DNA from: Actinospineispora acaciae DSM 45401
GTDB lineage: Bacteria; Actinomycetota; Actinomycetes; Mycobacteriales; Pseudonocardiaceae
Length of the DNA stretch: 64,000 bases
Assembly (NCBI RefSeq): GCF_000620785.1
Contig: NZ_JIAI01000001.1
Coordinates: 1,674,001-1,738,000 of the forward strand
Direction of reading: 5' to 3'
Shown here: positions 1-8,878 of the stretch, one piece after another
How positions within the stretch are numbered: the stretch's first letter is position 1
How the letters are laid out: each line of letters opens with the position of its first letter
The notes under the pieces: model-generated
The model's input: the letters and a program-made list of their open reading frames with translations, nothing else
What the model was told of the DNA's origin: nothing
The model's database searches: none
Program-made: the position numbers and the translations under genes

Positions 1-2194
1 CGTCGAAGTCGCCGAACCGCGACTCCAGGTCCTCCAGCCGCAGCATCAGCCGGCCCAGCTGCTCGTCGCACGCCGCCGGGCTGTCCGCGACCGCGAGCGC
101 GGCGGTGACCGCCTGCCCGAGCAGGGCGAACTGGGCGGCGAACTCCGCGCGGCCCTCCGTCTCCAGCAGCCGCCGGCGGGTCGACTCCACGGTGGCACGA
201 GCCCGGTTCACGCCCGCGAGCACCTCGCCGATGCGGCGCAGGATGTCGGTGCGCACCGTCGCGTCGGCCATCTCCAGGGTGCCGACCACCTCGGTCAGCA
301 CCTCCAGCCCGTCGGACTGGCCGGCCAGGCGCTCCAGCACCGGCCCCGCCTCGGCCGCCGAGCCGATCCGCTCCGCCCGCCCGGCCAGCTCCTCGATCTC
401 CCGGTGGTAGCCGGCGAACGCGTCGTCGCGGCGCAGGAACGCCACCGCGCGCCGGGCGGTGGCGGTCAGCTCGGCGTCCAGGCGGCCCGCGAGCTCGTCG
501 AGGCGGGCGCCGTCGACGTACCGCACGTCGCGCAGGGTGATCAGGTGGCCCTGCGCCGCACGCAGCTCGGCGAGCAGCCGCACCCACGCGTCGGCGTTCT
601 TCGGCGCCTCGCCTCGGGCCTGCCCGACCAGGGAGGTGATCCGCGCGCCCGCCTGCTCCACCGCCGCGCCGGCCTGCTCGGTCAGCTCCTGGACGGTCTC
701 GAACTCGTCGAGCACCTGCTCCGCGGTGGTGCGCAGCTCGGACAGGGGCCCGCGCAGCTCGAAGTCGCCGAGCCAGTGGTACTGGTCGAACACCCTGGCG
801 CAGGCGGCGATCAGGCCCTCCAGCACCGGGACCGACGGCGCCATCTCGTCCACCGTCGCGGCCACCGACAGGCAGTCCGACACCCCGCGCACCAGGTCGG
901 CGTTGCCCACCCGCTCCAGCGGCCCGGTGCCGGCCGGCTGCGCGGCGGCCGCCGCGTCGGACAGGAACGGGGTCTGCCACACCTGCATCGGGTGCACCCT
1001 GGTCGGCTGCTCCGAGGTGGCCCGGAACACCACCAGCGTGCCGTCGTCGAACAGCGAGTACCCGTGGCACACCAGCGGCGTCGCGACCTGCTTGCGGATC
1101 ACGTTGTAGGGCAGCAGCAGGCTGCGGCCGTCCTCCCGGGCGTGGAAGACGTAGAGCACGTCCTCGCCGTTGGGCGAGCTGACCACCCGCTCGAACTCCA
1201 GGTCCTCGACGTCGGTGTCGAACGTCTTGTGCGCCCCGGTGACCAGGTAGTACCCGCCGGGGAAGATGATCCCCTGGTCCTCGGGCAGCCGCTGGCAGGC
1301 CTGGCCGATCCCGTCCAGCCGCACCACGGCCCTGGTCCTGGTGTTGAACACCAGGTGCCGCCAGGCCGTCTCGTTGTACGGCCGGATCCGCAGCAGGACC
1401 AGCGGCCCGACGCGGGCGTAGTGCACGTCCGCGTCGGCCAGGCTCTGCAGCGGCTCGTCGACCGGCTCGGAGTACACCCCCTCGCCGGTCTCGGTGTTGT
1501 TCTCCACCTTGATCGTGAGGTCGCCGCCGACGGTCTCGACGAACACCTCGTCCTCGATCGAGATGTGCGGGAAGCGGCCGAGCACGTGCCGCTCGCGGCC
1601 GGTCTCGGTCCACTCGAAGTCGTGCGGAGACGGGAACACGTGGTCGCGCTCGCCGAGGTTGTCCAGGTAGGAGGCGGAACCGTCGGTACCCAGCTCCCAG
1701 CGCAGCACCCGGATGTCGCGCGCGTCCGCGCCGGTCTGGAAGACCGCCAGCAGCTTGCCGTCCACCGTGCGCAGCTGCAGCAGCCGGGTGTCCCGGTAGT
1801 ACCTGTACAGCTCGGCGAAGTCCCGCTGGAACCTCGGGTCGGCGAGTGGCTCGGCGGTCACCGGTTCGAACCGGAACGCCTCCCCGTCGCGGCTGAAGCC
1901 GTACCCGGCGAACACGTCGTCGACGGCGGTCTCCGGCTTGAGCCCGAGGAACACGTTGTAGCCGAACAGCATCAGCCCGCCCACCGAGGCGATGTCGCGC
2001 GGCACGCAGTTGTGCTCGGTGCGGATCCGCTCGGTGCCCACCAGCCGCAGCTCGGCGCCGCCGAACACCTCCAGGCGCCGCGCGTTCAGCTCCTCGGCCC
2101 GCCGGGCCAGCGCGGCCGCCTGCTCGGCGAGCCGGGCCCGCAGCACCTCGTAGGTGCCGGCGTCCAGTGCCGGCGTGGCTTCTTGGACCGTCAC
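1..2194 (-). CDS. Large 'DNA repair ATPase' family protein, N-terminal part (gene runs off the left edge)
   Basis: The reading frame starts at a GTG (2194-2192) and stays open for about 731 codons to the window edge, so only the N-terminal portion is present. The protein begins MTVQEATPALDAGTYEVL and has an early segment rich in Arg, Ala and Glu. A long beta-rich region follows, then a helical region from about residue 430 onward. I recall this layout from the large actinobacterial proteins annotated 'DNA repair ATPase', whose ATP-binding domain lies toward the C-terminus. No Walker A motif is visible in the part present. The start lies only 3 bases after the flotillin stop, so the two genes are surely one operon. 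Family assignment is from memory and the true cellular role is unknown; the repair label is historical. Confidence 0.6.
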   Translation of the reverse strand, partial: MTVQEATPALDAGTYEVLRARLAEQAAALARRAEELNARRLEVFGGAELRLVGTERIRTEHNCVPRDIASVGGLMLFGYNVFLGLKPETAVDDVFAGYGFSRDGEAFRFEPVTAEPLADPRFQRDFAELYRYYRDTRLLQLRTVDGKLLAVFQTGADARDIRVLRWELGTDGSASYLDNLGERDHVFPSPHDFEWTETGRERHVLGRFPHISIEDEVFVETVGGDLTIKVENNTETGEGVYSEPVDEPLQSLADADVHYARVGPLVLLRIRPYNETAWRHLVFNTRTRAVVRLDGIGQACQRLPEDQGIIFPGGYYLVTGAHKTFDTDVEDLEFERVVSSPNGEDVLYVFHAREDGRSLLLPYNVIRKQVATPLVCHGYSLFDDGTLVVFRATSEQPTRVHPMQVWQTPFLSDAAAAAQPAGTGPLERVGNADLVRGVSDCLSVAATVDEMAPSVPVLEGLIAACARVFDQYHWLGDFELRGPLSELRTTAEQVLDEFETVQELTEQAGAAVEQAGARITSLVGQARGEAPKNADAWVRLLAELRAAQGHLITLRDVRYVDGARLDELAGRLDAELTATARRAVAFLRRDDAFAGYHREIEELAGRAERIGSAAEAGPVLERLAGQSDGLEVLTEVVGTLEMADATVRTDILRRIGEVLAGVNRARATVESTRRRLLETEGRAEFAAQFALLGQAVTAALAVADSPAACDEQLGRLMLRLEDLESRFGDFD

Positions 2195-2197
2195 GGC

Positions 2198-4204
2198 TCA
2201 GCGCTGGTCCGTGAGCGCCGCGACCGGCCGCTCGGCCACCCCGAGCCGCTTCGCGGTGTCGAGCAGCTCGGTGAGCTTGTCCGCGTCCGGGCCGCCGGAG
2301 TTGATCAGCCGGAGCAGCAGCGCCGAGACCGTCAGGTCCCGCAGCTCGCCGGTGCCCACCGAGCGCAGCATCCGGGCCAGGTCCTCGGTGAAGCTGCGCG
2401 AGCCGTCCAGCCACGGGCCGGCCAGGCGCTGGGCCACCTCGGAGTTGCCCACGAACCCGTCGACGCCCTTGCCCAGCGTGATCGCGCCGGCGATCCGGTC
2501 GAAGAACGCGCCCTCGCCGCCGATGATGTCGATGTCGGCCTTCTCCAGGCCGGCCGCGAGCACGGACGCCTGCGACGCCGCGACCTGGCGCCGTGCGTCC
2601 AGGTCGGCGAGCCGGACCTCCTTCTCCGTCTCCAGCCGCAGCCGGTACTCCTCGTGCTCGCGGGTCGCGCCGTCCAGCGCGGACATCGCGCCGGCCTTCT
2701 GCTCCAGGCCTTCCGCCTCGCCCTTGAGCCGTTCCCGGATCGCCTCGGCCGCGACCAGCGCCTTCTCCCGGCTGACCGCAGCCTCGGCGCGCCCGATCTT
2801 CTCGATCGCCTCCGCGTCGCGCTCCCTGACGTGCACCTCGGCCAGGCCGGCCGCCGCCAGCTCGGCCTGCGCGCCCTCGGCGAGCCGGATCTTCGCGCGG
2901 GCGTCCAGCTCGGAGGCCTGCTGGCGCGCCTCGGCCAGCCGCAGCTGCTCCGCGGCCCTGTGCTTCGCGGCCTGCTCGGCGGCCTCGGCGGCCTTGATGT
3001 CCTTGACCAGCTGCTCCTGCGCCTGCGCCTCGGCCTGGATCACCCTGGCCTCGCGCTCGCGGTCGGCCTCCTCGACGGTCCGCAGGCGCTTGATGTTCTC
3101 CTCCTGCTCGGCGACCGTCTTCTCCACCGCGATGCGCTCGCGGACGACCTCGGCGACCGCCTGCTTCTCGCCCTCGACCTCCTTGTCCTTGGCGATGCGC
3201 CGCAGCTCGGTCTCCCGCTCCCTGGCGATGACCTCGAGCTGGCGGTCCTTCTCGATCCGCTCGGTCTCGATCGCCAGCACCCGCTCGCGGTTCTTCTCCG
3301 CAACGGCGATCTCGCGCATCCTGTTCTCGTTCTGGATGCCGAGCTGCTCCTCGGTGCGGATGGCGGCGGTGTCGGCCCGCAGCCGCTCCTCGGCCTGCAC
3401 CTTCGCGGTCTCCGCCTCGTGCCGGGCGCGGACGGTCTCGACCTCGCGCCGCTGCTTGATCTCCGCGTCCCGCTGGCGGCGCTCCAGCTCGAGGATGGCC
3501 TCCCGCGCCTCGACGTTCTGCCGGGTGGTCTCCTTCTCCTCGTTGCGCTGGTACTCGTTGGTGCGCACGTGCTCGATCGCGGTGAGCTCGGTGATCTTCC
3601 GAATGCCCTGCGCGTCCAGGATGTTCGCCGGGTCGAGCTGGGTCATCGGCGTCTGTTCGAGGTAGTCGATCGCCGCGTCTTCGAGGCTGTAGCCGTTCAG
3701 GTCGGTGCCGATGACCTGGATGATCCGGTCCCGGAACTCGTCGCGCTTGGTGTAGAGGTCGACGAACTCCAACTGCTTGCCGACCGTCTTGAGCGCCTCG
3801 GAGAACTTGGCGTTGAACAGGGTCTGCAGGGTCGACTCGTCGCTGGCCCGCTCGGTGCCGATCGCCTGCGCCACCTTGATGACGTCCTCGACGGTCTTGT
3901 TGACGCGGACGAAGAACGTGATGCGAATGTCCGCGCGGATGTTGTCCGCGCAGATCAGGCCCTCGTGGCCGGCGCGGTGGATCTCGATGGTCTTCACCGA
4001 GATGTCCATCACCTCGGCGCGGTGCACCACCGGCAGCACCACGGTGCCGGTGAACGTGACGTCCACCTTCCGCACCCTGGACACGATCAGTGCCTTGCCC
4101 TGCTCGATCTTCCGGAACATCCGGCTGACCAGAACGAGAATCGCGAACGCGACGACCAGGACGACGACGATCAGCACGCCGACTCCCACCGATATCGCAC
4201 CCAT
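2198..4204 (-). CDS. Flotillin-like SPFH/band 7 membrane protein (YqiK type)
   Basis: A 668-residue protein begins MGAISVGVGVLIVVVLVVAF, giving one N-terminal membrane helix (residues about 6-27). An SPFH/band 7 domain (about 28-220) follows, then a very long Glu/Arg/Ala-rich coiled coil (about 220-480) and a C-terminal tail. This is the order of bacterial flotillins such as E. coli YqiK, which scaffold membrane microdomains. I chose the ATG at 4204 because an upstream extension of the frame has no membrane-protein character and overlaps the preceding gene. It lies 17 bases after the OB-fold protein gene, matching the yqiJ-yqiK pairing known from E. coli, and is followed immediately by the repair-ATPase-like gene. 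Confidence 0.85.
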   Translation of the reverse strand: MGAISVGVGVLIVVVLVVAFAILVLVSRMFRKIEQGKALIVSRVRKVDVTFTGTVVLPVVHRAEVMDISVKTIEIHRAGHEGLICADNIRADIRITFFVRVNKTVEDVIKVAQAIGTERASDESTLQTLFNAKFSEALKTVGKQLEFVDLYTKRDEFRDRIIQVIGTDLNGYSLEDAAIDYLEQTPMTQLDPANILDAQGIRKITELTAIEHVRTNEYQRNEEKETTRQNVEAREAILELERRQRDAEIKQRREVETVRARHEAETAKVQAEERLRADTAAIRTEEQLGIQNENRMREIAVAEKNRERVLAIETERIEKDRQLEVIARERETELRRIAKDKEVEGEKQAVAEVVRERIAVEKTVAEQEENIKRLRTVEEADREREARVIQAEAQAQEQLVKDIKAAEAAEQAAKHRAAEQLRLAEARQQASELDARAKIRLAEGAQAELAAAGLAEVHVRERDAEAIEKIGRAEAAVSREKALVAAEAIRERLKGEAEGLEQKAGAMSALDGATREHEEYRLRLETEKEVRLADLDARRQVAASQASVLAAGLEKADIDIIGGEGAFFDRIAGAITLGKGVDGFVGNSEVAQRLAGPWLDGSRSFTEDLARMLRSVGTGELRDLTVSALLLRLINSGGPDADKLTELLDTAKRLGVAERPVAALTDQR

Positions 4205-4221
4205 TTCGGCGTCAAATCCCC

Positions 4222-4782
4222 TCAGGTTGTGATGTCGAGCGGCGCGACCCAGAAGAACTCGCCCTCGACGTCGTAGTCGAAAATCACCGTTGTGGTGCCG
4301 GCCGTGAGCACGTCCCGGCCCGCCTGGCGCACCTGGATGACGGCGGACGAACCGTCGGCCGCCGTGACCTCCGCCTGCCCGAACGTGTCGGTCACCCGGC
4401 CGGTGCGGATCACGCAGGTCCGGCCGACGAAGTCGCCCCGGGTGGCGGCCGGCGGGTCGGCCAGCGCGCGGCGGATCGGCACCACCAGCAGCCGCGCGGC
4501 GACCAGCCCGACCAGCACGGCCGCCACCAGCACAACGACCCGGGCGGCAACCCCGTCGGTCAGCACGGTGCCGACCAGCGCGGCGAACCAGGAGACCGCC
4601 GCGGCGATGGACAGCGAGATCGTGATGGGCACGCCGCCGATGCCGAGGACGTCCAGCGCGTCGCTCTCCTCCATGCTCACCACGCCGAGCGAGGCCAACA
4701 GCCAGTAGCCGACGACGATGATCAACAGGATGCCGAGCGGCGCGGCCGGGAACGACAACGCGGCGTCGAGGAACTCCCGCAT
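4222..4782 (-). CDS. YqiJ-like inner-membrane protein with C-terminal OB fold
   Basis: The 186-residue protein has about three hydrophobic segments in its first 105 residues (for example LGILLIIVVGYWLLASLGVV, then two more near 50-75 and 80-102). A soluble beta-rich C-terminal domain of about 70 residues follows and fits the OB fold of NfeD/YqiJ proteins. Such proteins partner with flotillins and are usually encoded next to them, as here. It is the first gene of the minus-strand operon that continues into the flotillin and the repair-ATPase-like gene. The name rests on architecture and neighbourhood rather than on a diagnostic motif. Confidence 0.7.
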   Translation of the reverse strand: MREFLDAALSFPAAPLGILLIIVVGYWLLASLGVVSMEESDALDVLGIGGVPITISLSIAAAVSWFAALVGTVLTDGVAARVVVLVAAVLVGLVAARLLVVPIRRALADPPAATRGDFVGRTCVIRTGRVTDTFGQAEVTAADGSSAVIQVRQAGRDVLTAGTTTVIFDYDVEGEFFWVAPLDITT

Positions 4783-4904
4783 CCGCCTTCTCCCCCTCGC
4801 CGACCCGCCCGGAACCTACCGCGCACCCATGGGCGATGAGTGAGCTGTTTTCGTCGCTCACGCATCACCAGGTCCGACCCGCCCGGACCGAAATCGGTTG
4901 GGCA

Positions 4905-5171
4905 CTAGTTCGCGTCAGGATCGCGGCGGCGGGCCGTCCGGTGGCGGGCGACGCCGAAAGCGGCGAGTACGACGATCACGCCGAGCCCGCCGAAGAGCCA
5001 CGGCCGCCAGGCCGACGCGGTGTGCCCGGAGACCGCGACGATCTCGCCCTCGCCCGGCACGGAGGTGATGTTGCGTGGCGCGAGGATCAGGTCGCTCTCG
5101 TCGAGCACGTCGTTGTGCTGGCGGAAGTCTTCGAGGTCGTGCCCGTACGTCGCCCCGGTGACATCGATCAG
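4905..5171 (-). CDS. Unrecognised small protein with C-terminal membrane helix, possibly a remnant
   Basis: The frame can be read from about 5171 (CTG) or from GTG 5108. The coding-like stretch includes DVTGATYGHDLEDFRQHND, then a hydrophobic helix (WLFGGLGVIVVLAAFGVA) and a basic tail ending in DPDAN. The composition looks like real protein, but no convincing start with a ribosome binding site is visible and the N-terminus may be lost. It lies in the low-GC region of broken genes. I do not recognise the family. A single-pass membrane protein is the most that can be said. Confidence 0.35.
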   Translation of the reverse strand: MIDVTGATYGHDLEDFRQHNDVLDESDLILAPRNITSVPGEGEIVAVSGHTASAWRPWLFGGLGVIVVLAAFGVARHRTARRRDPDAN

Positions 5172-5181
5172 CGCGGCGGTT

Positions 5182-5382
5182 CTACTCCCACCCGTGCACC
5201 CTGAACGTCTCGCCGTCGCGGATGCGCCGGATCGCCTCGACCAGATAGGCGACCACGTCGTCCGGCATGGCGTCGAGAGGGCACCACAACAGCTGCAAGC
5301 ATTTGTGGGGTTCCCGGTTGACCGGCTCGCACCTCCTGGGCCGGCGTTGGTGGCGGTATCTGCCAGTGGATCTTGCTCAGAC
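5182..5382 (-). pseudogene. Gene fragment of unknown family, C-terminal end only
   Basis: In one minus-strand frame the sequence reads like protein (LQLLWCPLDAMPDDVVAYLV, then an Arg/Glu-rich helix ending VHGWE) and stops at 5182. Going upstream the frame hits a stop near 5383 without a usable start; the only ATG (5268) would leave 28 residues. I therefore read it as the 3' end of a lost gene. It lies just upstream of the small membrane-protein frame on the same strand. No family recognised. Confidence 0.3.
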
Positions 5383-5736
5383 TGGTGTTACCGGATCGCC
5401 AGAGGGCGATGGGCACGGATAAGATCGCGTAGGGCCGTTGCGAAGGCGGGGTGCAGGCGGTGGAGAGTGAGCGGTGGTCGGGACGTGCTTCGTCAGCAGC
5501 CCGACCGGCTCGACTTCGACGTGGCCGTGTCGTCGCCGCCGGTCCGCTGCGGTCAACCTACGCGACCCCGGCCGTGATGCGCGGCTCAACGAGGGTGGTC
5601 GGGCAGCAAGACGGTCTCGGACGGGAACGTTCTCTTCATTTGGTGGATCCTGGGCGAAGAGCTGAACGGCCTCACTGTAAAGTCGCGTCCGGTTGCGATC
5701 TGACAACTTCTGTGGCCGCGTTGGGGGGAGATATCG
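5383..5736. other. Non-coding stretch with nothing recognisable
   Basis: About 350 bases in which open frames exist on both strands but none has believable composition, start site or familiar sequence. It contains the promoter region and ribosome binding site (GGGGGGAG just before 5737) of the following gene. Confidence 0.4.
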
Positions 5737-6564
5737 ATGAGGTATTACGAGTACTTGTCGTCCTCCAAGGTCGAGATGCTCTACCCACAGATTGATCGCT
5801 CGTCGCGTTCAGCAGGTGGCGAGATCGGCGTCGATCTCAAAGTGATCAAGGTCAGTCGTAAGACCGACGGCGCTAAGGCGTTGTCGATTCATGACAAGCT
5901 CAGCGCCGTCGAGGATTGGATCTACGCGCATGAGCCGGTGGGCACGATCGATGATCCAGATGTATGGATCTATGGCCGGACGAATCTGATCGCAACGATG
6001 TTGACTTTGCGGGATTGGCCCGGTGCGAGTCGTGAGATTCAGCGTCACCCTGTTTTGACGGGGGCTCCGCCTGGTAGCACCGGTGAGCCGGTCAGCGGGC
6101 CGGTACTGTTCGCGCCTGCCGAGGCATCAGAAAGATCAGATCTGTTGATGGGTGGTTCTGCGCATCACATGGCCGGCCGCCGTGGTTATCCGGATATGGA
6201 GTTGCCCACCCAGGTGCGCTGGGCGTCGGCTCGGGTAGAACTGCTCAACGTGCTGGGCCAGTTCGCGACCGACCTGGGATTACCGGCCTCGACAATTGGC
6301 CGTCAGTGCTACCCGCACGACGAATGGTCGGTGGTGACCGGGATCGCGCAACTGTTGCGTTCCAAAGCTAGCGTTATGCCCAACTGGATCAGAGACCTCT
6401 ACCTTGTCAACAAGCGAGCGTTCGACGTCTCGCCGCCGGTTCTGGTGGGGGAGTGCGAGTTCCTTGCCAAGTGCCTGCGGACTCGAACCGAACAGATCCA
6501 TTCGCAGGCGATCCCCAAGACGGCAACGCTCGCAACACCACTGTTCGTTGCGGTGATCGACTGA
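5737..6564 (+). CDS. DUF7019-like protein of unknown function
   Basis: A 275-residue soluble protein starts MRYYEYLSSSKVEMLYPQI, which matches from memory the opening of an actinobacterial family labelled DUF7019. A purine-rich GGGGGGAG element sits about 6 bases upstream of the ATG at 5737. No signal peptide, membrane helix or catalytic motif is evident. Codon use is noticeably less GC-rich than in the flanking operons (many codons ending in A or T), suggesting a different origin. It is the only apparently intact gene in a stretch of fragments from about 4.9 to 7.8 kb. Biochemical role unknown. Confidence 0.65.
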   Translation: MRYYEYLSSSKVEMLYPQIDRSSRSAGGEIGVDLKVIKVSRKTDGAKALSIHDKLSAVEDWIYAHEPVGTIDDPDVWIYGRTNLIATMLTLRDWPGASREIQRHPVLTGAPPGSTGEPVSGPVLFAPAEASERSDLLMGGSAHHMAGRRGYPDMELPTQVRWASARVELLNVLGQFATDLGLPASTIGRQCYPHDEWSVVTGIAQLLRSKASVMPNWIRDLYLVNKRAFDVSPPVLVGECEFLAKCLRTRTEQIHSQAIPKTATLATPLFVAVID

Positions 6565-6665
6565 CGACGTCGGCTATCTGCGAGCATGAATGTTTGGATC
6601 GCTAGGCGAGGCAGGACGAGGAGGGACTCGTATCCGACGTCTCGGACGTAGTCCAGGCGGCGAAC

Positions 6666-6956
6666 TTGTCAGTCGAGGGTGTCGGCAGGTCCCTGCGCGC
6701 TCTCGATGGCGAGTACTTCGTGGTCGGGCCACTGATCATGAGGAGGGAGTTGCTCGGCCTGTCCGACCAGCTACGCGCCCAGGCCGACAGACCGGCGGAA
6801 GGAGAACACGCCGCCGGGGTCCGGGCCGGGCTGCACGCGGCCAGCTCCCAACTCGCCTCCCGCGCCCACCAACACGGCTTCATCACCTCCAACGAAGACC
6901 TCATCAAACAACTGGGGTTCCCGCCCATCCCCCGCACTATCCGAGTGCTGGACTGA
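6666..6956 (+). CDS. Hypothetical protein, short, start uncertain
   Basis: About 96 residues from a TTG at 6666; the same frame is open about 25 codons further upstream to a stop near 6604, without a better start. The sequence (DGEYFVVGPLIMRRELLGL, then an Ala/Gln-rich helix, ending PRTIRVLD) looks genuinely coding. No family is recognised. It precedes a frameshifted remnant on the same strand and may itself be the front part of that former gene. Confidence 0.4.
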   Translation: MSVEGVGRSLRALDGEYFVVGPLIMRRELLGLSDQLRAQADRPAEGEHAAGVRAGLHAASSQLASRAHQHGFITSNEDLIKQLGFPPIPRTIRVLD

Positions 6957-6993
6957 CCCACCCCCGTCCGATCCCGATCTTGCTGAGCAGAAG

Positions 6994-7408
6994 GTGGAGC
7001 GGCGCGAGCGGATCCAGCGCGTCGCGGGCAAACACCTACCCAACATCGACCCCGAGGTGTTCGCCCGCATCGCCGAAGAGATCGACACCCTGATCCCACC
7101 GCTCGAGGACATCATCCGCAAACGACAACGCCTCAACCCCACGAGCACAGCATCACCGAGCTGATCACCCAGATCGAGGGCCGACGCGGCTACCGCCTCT
7201 ACGACGTCTACAACCGCGCGATGTTCTCCCGCGTCCTGCTCGTCGAAGCCGACAAGCTCATCCCCAGCCACACCGGCGGCGGCACCGAATTCTCCCGAGG
7301 CTACGACCAGGCCATGGTCTCCCTGTCCGACCGCCTACGCAGGCACGCCCAGGACGTCCTGCCCCCTTCTCCATCTCCGAGCTCGGCCGCAAGGCAACCG
7401 AGCCTTAG
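6994..7408 (+). pseudogene. Frameshifted gene remnant of unknown family
   Basis: Read from GTG 6994, the first part (VERRERIQRVAGKHLPNIDP and on) runs to a C-run at 7137-7140. Adding one base there lets the frame continue as EHSITELITQIEGRRGYRLY and onward. A second extra base at the C-run 7362-7366 gives a C-terminus FSISELGRKATEP and a stop at 7406-7408. The repaired product would be about 139 residues, helical and charged, with no family I recognise. Both breaks lie in C-runs, so sequencing error is as likely as real decay. Confidence 0.45.
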
Positions 7409-7575
7409 CCTGGGAAACCTTCGCTGAGCCACCCCCGATGATCGAGGACAGACGTGCCGGGCAACGGGGAAAGCGACCCGCAACGAGTCGCCCTGTGTTG
7501 CTCCCAAGCTCGCAAGCTAGTAGCGTCACGCACACTGTAAGGACGCGTCGTTGCAGGTCAGAGGCAAGATTCCGT

Positions 7576-7743
7576 TCACGCGATCCAGATACCGGCGTAG
7601 CCGGTGCCCGCCCGGCGGCTCAGCAGCAGCGGGCCGTCCCGTACCAGGACGAGGTGGACATCCACAATGCTGCGATAACGCTCGGCCCTGGCGGCGCGCA
7701 CGATCTCTGGGGACGTCTCGCCGGTGTTCGAAGTGGTGTGCAC
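7576..7743 (-). pseudogene. Truncated Nudix hydrolase (first beta strands only)
   Basis: A GTG at 7743 is preceded by a clean AGGAGG with about 5 bases spacing. The frame gives 55 residues including VDVHLVLVRDGPLLLSRRAG and GYAGIW, the typical start of Nudix hydrolases (strand, basic loop, then the aromatic before the Nudix box). It then stops, and the Nudix box itself (GX5EX7REUXEEXGU) is absent. This is a 3'-truncated gene that keeps its translation signal. Downstream sequence on the minus strand gave no continuation in the other frames. Confidence 0.5.
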
Positions 7744-7843
7744 GGGGTCCTCCTGGGTCGGCGAGCGGCTCGTACGGTGCAGCATGAACCCACGCACCGA
7801 CACGACGAGCTGTGGTTCCATCTGGTGCCATCGCTGAGCCGGC

Positions 7844-8776
7844 TCAGGCCGCCAGGGCGTCGGCGAGCGCGCGGCAGAACCGGGGTATCACCTCCGGCGC
7901 CCCGGCACAGCGGGTCGGGTTGAGCTCGCCGACGGACATCACCTTGCGGCGTGGGTCGCGTGCGGTGGCCGTGAGCGTGGCGGCGAGCCGTTCCAGGGAC
8001 GGTCCGCTGTTGCGGCCGTCGGTGCTCTCGGCCAACGGCATGTCGGTGAAGTCCAGGGAGTCCACGTCGAGATGCAGCACGTACGGCGCCGCCTCCGGGA
8101 GGTGGCCCAGCGCCTCGGCCGCGGCGGACCCCGGATCCGCTGCCAGGGCGTCCGAACCGACGTAGTGGAGCGGGAGCCGGTCGGCCTGCTGACGTTCCCA
8201 CTCCGTCGCGGCGTCGCGCTGCACGCCGAGGAACACGACGTCCGCCGGCCGCAGCAACGGCACCTGGCCGAAGGCCCCCGCAAGCTCGCCCAGTGAGCCC
8301 GGCAGGTTGAGCCCGTGTGCGACCCCCATCCAGTCCAGCGAGCCGTCGGTGGTGCTCTCGGGGGTGTTCACGTCGAAGTGACGATCGAGGTACAGCAGGG
8401 ACGCCGGGCCGGCGATGACCGCGCGCAGCGCGGCGACGGCGCTCAATGCGACCGTGCAGTTGCCGCCCAGGACGAGCACGTCGTGCCCGGCGCGCAGCGA
8501 CGGCAGGAGACGGTCGCGGAGCGTGACGAGGTTCTGGACGACGGCGTCCAGGTTATGCGCGCGCGCAGAGCGGGGGTCCGGTCGCCACGCCAGGTGCTCC
8601 AGGTCGCCGAGGTCGGTCACCTCCCGGCCGGCGTTGGCGAGCGCGTCGAGCAGACCGTGCACGCGCAGGGCGGCCGGCGCCAGGTCCTGGCCGGCGGCGT
8701 AGCTGCCGGCGCTGTTCGGGTTGCCCACGACGTCCAGGCGCGGGCGCGGCCGCCGAGGGGAGGCTGAAGCGGTCAT
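7844..8776 (-). CDS. Arginase/agmatinase-family hydrolase with altered metal motifs
   Basis: A 310-residue protein of the ureohydrolase superfamily. The three metal-binding blocks are present but changed: GGNCTVAL where GGDHS is usual, YLDRHFDVNTPEST in place of the DAHxD block, and LHLDVDSLDFTD for the SxDxDxxDP block. The His of the second block and the Asp pairs remain, while the first block has Cys instead of the ligand His. I chose ATG 8776; an upstream start (8827) would add 17 residues unlike the family. Substrate cannot be assigned. It is divergent from the PaiB-like gene with about 100 bases between them. Confidence 0.7.
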   Translation of the reverse strand: MTASASPRRPRPRLDVVGNPNSAGSYAAGQDLAPAALRVHGLLDALANAGREVTDLGDLEHLAWRPDPRSARAHNLDAVVQNLVTLRDRLLPSLRAGHDVLVLGGNCTVALSAVAALRAVIAGPASLLYLDRHFDVNTPESTTDGSLDWMGVAHGLNLPGSLGELAGAFGQVPLLRPADVVFLGVQRDAATEWERQQADRLPLHYVGSDALAADPGSAAAEALGHLPEAAPYVLHLDVDSLDFTDMPLAESTDGRNSGPSLERLAATLTATARDPRRKVMSVGELNPTRCAGAPEVIPRFCRALADALAA

Positions 8777-8878
8777 CGGAACCGGCCTTCCGGGCTGGAT
8801 CCAGAATGGACCTTCTCCGGACGCCACCCGGGTGACGCAGGATGGGGGCAGTCGCTAGCTACCGTGAGGACCCTCCCG

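Noticed and set aside
404..4276. A 1290-codon open frame on the plus strand opposite the flotillin genes
   Set aside because: It is an artefact of high GC: the sequence is dominated by Arg, Leu, Gly, His and Val with no domain, and the minus strand encodes clear SPFH and OB-fold proteins.
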